In this document: positions 5,788 to 8,099 of the stretch, piece by piece
Layout: each line of letters starts with the position of its first letter
How positions within the stretch are numbered: the first letter of the stretch is position 1
Assembly (NCBI GenBank): GCA_027858355.1
Contig: JAQICW010000729.1
Coordinates: 1-8,099 of the forward strand
Direction of reading: 5' to 3'
DNA: 8,099 bases
Origin: Desulfobacula sp.
GTDB taxonomy: Bacteria; Desulfobacterota; Desulfobacteria; Desulfobacterales; Desulfobacteraceae
Program-made: the position numbers and the translations under genes
Notes under the pieces: model-generated
Told to the model about the DNA's origin: nothing
Database searches by the model: none
The model's input: the letters and a program-made list of their open reading frames with translations, nothing else

Positions 5788-7734
5788 ATGAATTCAAACA
5801 AACAAAAAGTTGCCCCCTTCACTGGACAGGTTGCATCACCAACTTTTCCAGTGAGAGGACAACAAGAATCGATATCATTTTTTGATATCCTATGGGGTGA
5901 CGAGCCCCCGGATGGTGTTATCGTTTTATGGAGAGAATCCGATCGAATCTCTCAATTCTTTCATCCAGAGAATAAAGATGACTTAGTTTCTCGTGCTCAA
6001 GAAATAGACCTGAAAGGAGATGTGTATTTTGGAATTGGCATGCAAAAAGAGGCTCTCAACGAAAACAGAAGAGGTAAAGCAAAGTCTGTAATTTCAATTC
6101 CTGGGTTATGGCTTGATCTTGATATCAAAGGTCCAAACCATAAGAATAAGAACCTCATTCCATCAGTAGAAACTGCTGAAGATTTCATCTCTCGATTTTC
6201 TTTAAGACCGAGTATGATTGTTTCTTCTGGAGGAGGTTTTCACTGTTACTGGATTTTTAAAGAACCATGGGTTTTTGAAAATGACAATGAATGGCAGGAG
6301 GCTGTTAATTTATCGAGCCGTTTTCAGCAGACCTTTATTGTAAAAGCGGAAAAGAGTAACTGGAAGCTTGATAACACTTCAGATTTAGCAAGACTTCTTC
6401 GAATCCCTGGTAACAATAACCATAAAGGATCTACTCCAATACCAGTCCAGATCATTGATCAGAATGACAACAGATACAATCCCGATGATTTTGAACAATT
6501 TTTCATTAGTGACCAAATAGGGAATCCTATTGTTGAAATTAATAATGAAACAGCCCCTGAAACTAATATCAATCAAAATGCACGCCAAAATGACAACAAA
6601 GGAAATGACAGTGACAGTATAAATCGTCAGACTGTTAATGGATTAATAAATCGTTGTGATTTCCTCAAACATTGTAAAGATGATGCGGCTGTGCTCTCAG
6701 AACCGGAATGGTACAAAATGATCTGCCTATTGGCTCGTGAATATGGAGGGGGCTACAAAGTTATTCATGAACTCAGCAGGCCATATCCGAATTATACGAA
6801 ACAAGAAACAGATCAGTATATTTTGAAGGCACTGGATAGATCAAATTCCCCAATAACATGTGAAGCAATCAAACAAACCTGGAATTGTAACAGGGATTGT
6901 GCCGTTAAATCCCCCATTCACCTTAAACAAGAGATTCTTAAAGAACTGAAAACAGGTGATTCAACAAGTATTGCCATTGATTCCGACAACACTGATGATG
7001 AAAGTTTCAATGATATTGACCTGCTTAAAGAAAGAATTCCTGATGTGCCATTCCCATGGAGTAGCTTCCCTCCCTATTTGTCAGCTTCATTAAAGGATCT
7101 TGCAGAGGATATGGCAGTGCAACCTGAAATGTGTGGTGTCATTGCATTAGGGATACTCAGCACCGCCATTGGCAGTATGGTTAAATCAGTTGAAGCAAAA
7201 AAAGGATATAAATCTTCTGTAAATTTATGGACAGTAATCATCGCCGGTACTGGTGAAAAGAAAACCCCTGTTTTCAATAGACTCATGAAACCGGTTCATC
7301 AATTTCAGAAGCAATTAATAGATGAGTATAAAAAGGATTATCAAGTTTGGGAGAATAACCAGAAAGTGGCTCAAGCTGCCGCTCAAAAAGGAACTCAGAA
7401 GTCACAAAAGAATAATCCTGAACCTAAACCATCCAGTTTATACACAACTGATCCGACTATTGAAGCTCTTATAGAATTATTGAATGATAATAAACATGGA
7501 ATTTTATTGTTTCAGGATGAAATATCAGGCTTTCTTTTGAGTTTCGATAAATACAGGGGAGGCAAAGGCGGCGATAGAGAACAATATTTAAGTTTATGGA
7601 GTTCCACTGCTATTAAAATAGATAGGGTTTCAAAGAAATTGTATGTTCCTGATCCTTTTCTAAGTCTCCTTTATCAAGTGTCAATTACTTTGTCCGGTCC
7701 GCGTCAATTATCTTGGCCGGTTTTTTCATGTTGA
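5788..7734 (+). CDS. Primase-helicase (AEP primase + DUF3987), interrupted at its 3' end
   Basis: The 648-codon frame encodes a primase fused to a helicase-like ATPase. Residues 75-240 form a RepB/AEP-type primase: LWLDLDIKG with Asp110 and Asp112, SGGGFHCYW with His152, then RLLRIPGNNNHK at 203-213. Residues about 283-375 resemble a PriCT-like helical region with several cysteines. Residues about 415-630 are a DUF3987 ATPase with Walker A-like IAGTGEKKTP (485-494) and Walker B LLFQDEISGF (573-582). Such proteins start and unwind DNA during element replication. Homology ends at residue 630 (base 7677); the last 18 residues (VSITLSG...) come from repeat-bearing foreign sequence and the normal C-terminus is missing. 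AGGTGA (5776-5781) precedes the ATG by 6 nt. This copy is probably inactive in helicase function. Confidence 0.85.
   Translation: MNSNKQKVAPFTGQVASPTFPVRGQQESISFFDILWGDEPPDGVIVLWRESDRISQFFHPENKDDLVSRAQEIDLKGDVYFGIGMQKEALNENRRGKAKSVISIPGLWLDLDIKGPNHKNKNLIPSVETAEDFISRFSLRPSMIVSSGGGFHCYWIFKEPWVFENDNEWQEAVNLSSRFQQTFIVKAEKSNWKLDNTSDLARLLRIPGNNNHKGSTPIPVQIIDQNDNRYNPDDFEQFFISDQIGNPIVEINNETAPETNINQNARQNDNKGNDSDSINRQTVNGLINRCDFLKHCKDDAAVLSEPEWYKMICLLAREYGGGYKVIHELSRPYPNYTKQETDQYILKALDRSNSPITCEAIKQTWNCNRDCAVKSPIHLKQEILKELKTGDSTSIAIDSDNTDDESFNDIDLLKERIPDVPFPWSSFPPYLSASLKDLAEDMAVQPEMCGVIALGILSTAIGSMVKSVEAKKGYKSSVNLWTVIIAGTGEKKTPVFNRLMKPVHQFQKQLIDEYKKDYQVWENNQKVAQAAAQKGTQKSQKNNPEPKPSSLYTTDPTIEALIELLNDNKHGILLFQDEISGFLLSFDKYRGGKGGDREQYLSLWSSTAIKIDRVSKKLYVPDPFLSLLYQVSITLSGPRQLSWPVFSC
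7679..7720 (+). repeat. Tandem 19-mer repeats at the insertion boundary
   Basis: TGTCAATTACTTTGTCCGG (7679-7697) and CGTCAATTATCTTGGCCGG (7702-7720) agree at 15 of 19 positions with a 23-bp period. Related TAATTGACG lies in inverted orientation at 7841-7849. This pattern is what transposase-binding sites at an element end look like. Confidence 0.6.
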
Positions 7735-7823
7735 TTAATGATTTTTGAAGCAGTAGGTTTCTCTCGGTTTTTATTGCTATTGCTATTGCTATTGCTATTG
7801 CTATTTTTATTTTTTGTGATCAT
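7704..7823 (-). CDS. Doubtful 39-residue frame with Ser-Asn repeat
   Basis: On the minus strand an ATG at 7823 preceded by AAGGAAGG opens a 39-residue frame: MITKN..., five Ser-Asn pairs, then a charged tail, with the stop inside the second 19-mer end repeat. A TATAAT box (7837-7842, minus strand) precedes it. No family is recognised, and the repeat makes the composition unreliable. It may be a small cargo frame of the inserted element or chance. Confidence 0.2.
   Translation of the reverse strand: MITKNKNSNSNSNSNSNKNREKPTASKIINQHEKTGQDN
7773..7802. repeat. Hexanucleotide microsatellite (ATTGCT)x5
   Basis: Five perfect tandem copies of ATTGCT span 30 bp and are followed by the degenerate units ATTTTT and ATTTTTT. 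Read on the minus strand they are AGCAAT units encoding Ser-Asn repeats in a 39-codon frame (7704-7823). Being a multiple of three, copy changes would not shift that frame. Slippage could still alter spacing between end sites. Confidence 0.9.
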
Positions 7824-8099
7824 GCCCCCTTCCTTTATTATAATTGACGTTTGACTTTTGCAGGCTCTTGTGACCCATTTGATACGTCCCCAGTATTTTA
7901 TTTGAGGGAGAGCTTGCCATTGTGTATCCCGGTGAACCCGTCCACCCGTTCCGGGCATTCCGACCGTTTTCTTTTGGAACCGATCAACCTTGATTTTGTC
8001 TTATGTCTCAGCCTTCTTATTTTTTGTCCTTTTAATATCATTAATCCAACATTTCTATTAATATAACCAATTGTTTTTATTTAATTTATTGACAATTCA

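Larger units (their letters stand above)
7679..8099. mobile_element. Partial inserted element interrupting the primase-helicase (one end)
   Basis: DUF3987 homology stops at 7677, and at 7679 a sequence beginning TGTCAATTA starts, the TG-type tip common to many transposon ends, with two tandem copies of a 19-mer. The remaining 420 bases hold no convincing gene on either strand, only short frames, a hexanucleotide repeat and GC-rich inverted repeats. A further inverted TGTCAATAA-like tip lies at 8086-8094, so either a roughly 416-bp non-autonomous element or the end region of a larger transposon is possible. Multiple end repeats recall IS21, Mu or Tn7-like ends. The family cannot be named from what is visible. 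Confidence 0.5.

Noticed and set aside
7898..8041. Minus-strand 47-codon basic frame (MILKGQKIRRLRHK...)
   Set aside because: No Shine-Dalgarno, and the basic composition reflects A/G-rich sequence; not supported as a gene.
7851..8066. Plus-strand 71-codon frame in the inserted element
   Set aside because: No ribosome site, hydrophobic and proline/serine-rich pyrimidine-biased translation, and no recognisable domain.
7678..8099. Group II intron starting at GTGTC after base 7677
   Set aside because: The GTG start loosely recalls an intron 5' end, but the usual GTGYG is not met, no domain V-like hairpin is seen on either strand, and tandem end repeats fit a transposon better.
1..8099. CRISPR array or additional tRNA genes
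   Set aside because: No regularly spaced 24-40 bp repeats and no second cloverleaf were found; the only tandem repeats are the 19-mer pair and the hexanucleotide run.

Overview
The window reads as the left end of an AT-rich genomic island or phage/satellite-like element integrated at a bacterial tRNA-Glu(CUC) gene. Strong Shine-Dalgarno sites, sigma70-like hexamers, a CCA encoded in the tRNA and the overall style fit a Gram-negative anaerobe of the Desulfobacterota type. That taxonomic guess is weak inference; only 'bacterial' is secure.

Layout: (1) 1-162: promoter, tRNA-Glu(CUC) and its intrinsic terminator; the tRNA 3' part is the probable attachment site. (2) 161-1318, minus strand: a tyrosine recombinase pointing at the tRNA, with its stop codon inside the T-run of the tRNA terminator. 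(3) 1319-1529: divergent control region with two inverted repeats, one covering the predicted integrase promoter. (4) 1530-5212, plus strand: an excisionase-like winged-helix protein, a DNA-binding-like protein with a long acidic linker and C-terminal leucine zipper, an unrecognised 245-residue protein that may have a two-repeat sliding-clamp-like fold (speculative), and a 447-residue protein that I read as a divergent tRNA-guanine transglycosylase-like (TGT/DpdA-like) enzyme. Hairpins separate several of these genes. (5) 5213-5787: a 575-bp gap with a terminator-like hairpin, a long inverted repeat, an orphan perfect Shine-Dalgarno and an attenuator-like hairpin; a plausible replication-origin or leader region. 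(6) 5788-7677: an archaeo-eukaryotic-type primase fused to a DUF3987 helicase-like ATPase. (7) From 7678/7679 the homology stops abruptly and a tandem 19-mer repeat begins. This looks like the end of an inserted transposable element whose remainder lies beyond the window.

Together, the integrase and excisionase-like protein would move the element and the primase-helicase would replicate it. The TGT-like enzyme is the unusual cargo. Members of that superfamily exchange guanine for 7-deazaguanines in tRNA or, for DpdA, in DNA, so a base-modification or anti-restriction role is conceivable. No 7-deazaguanine synthesis gene is visible here. The insertion probably leaves this copy of the primase-helicase inactive, which would strand the element unless it is helped in trans.
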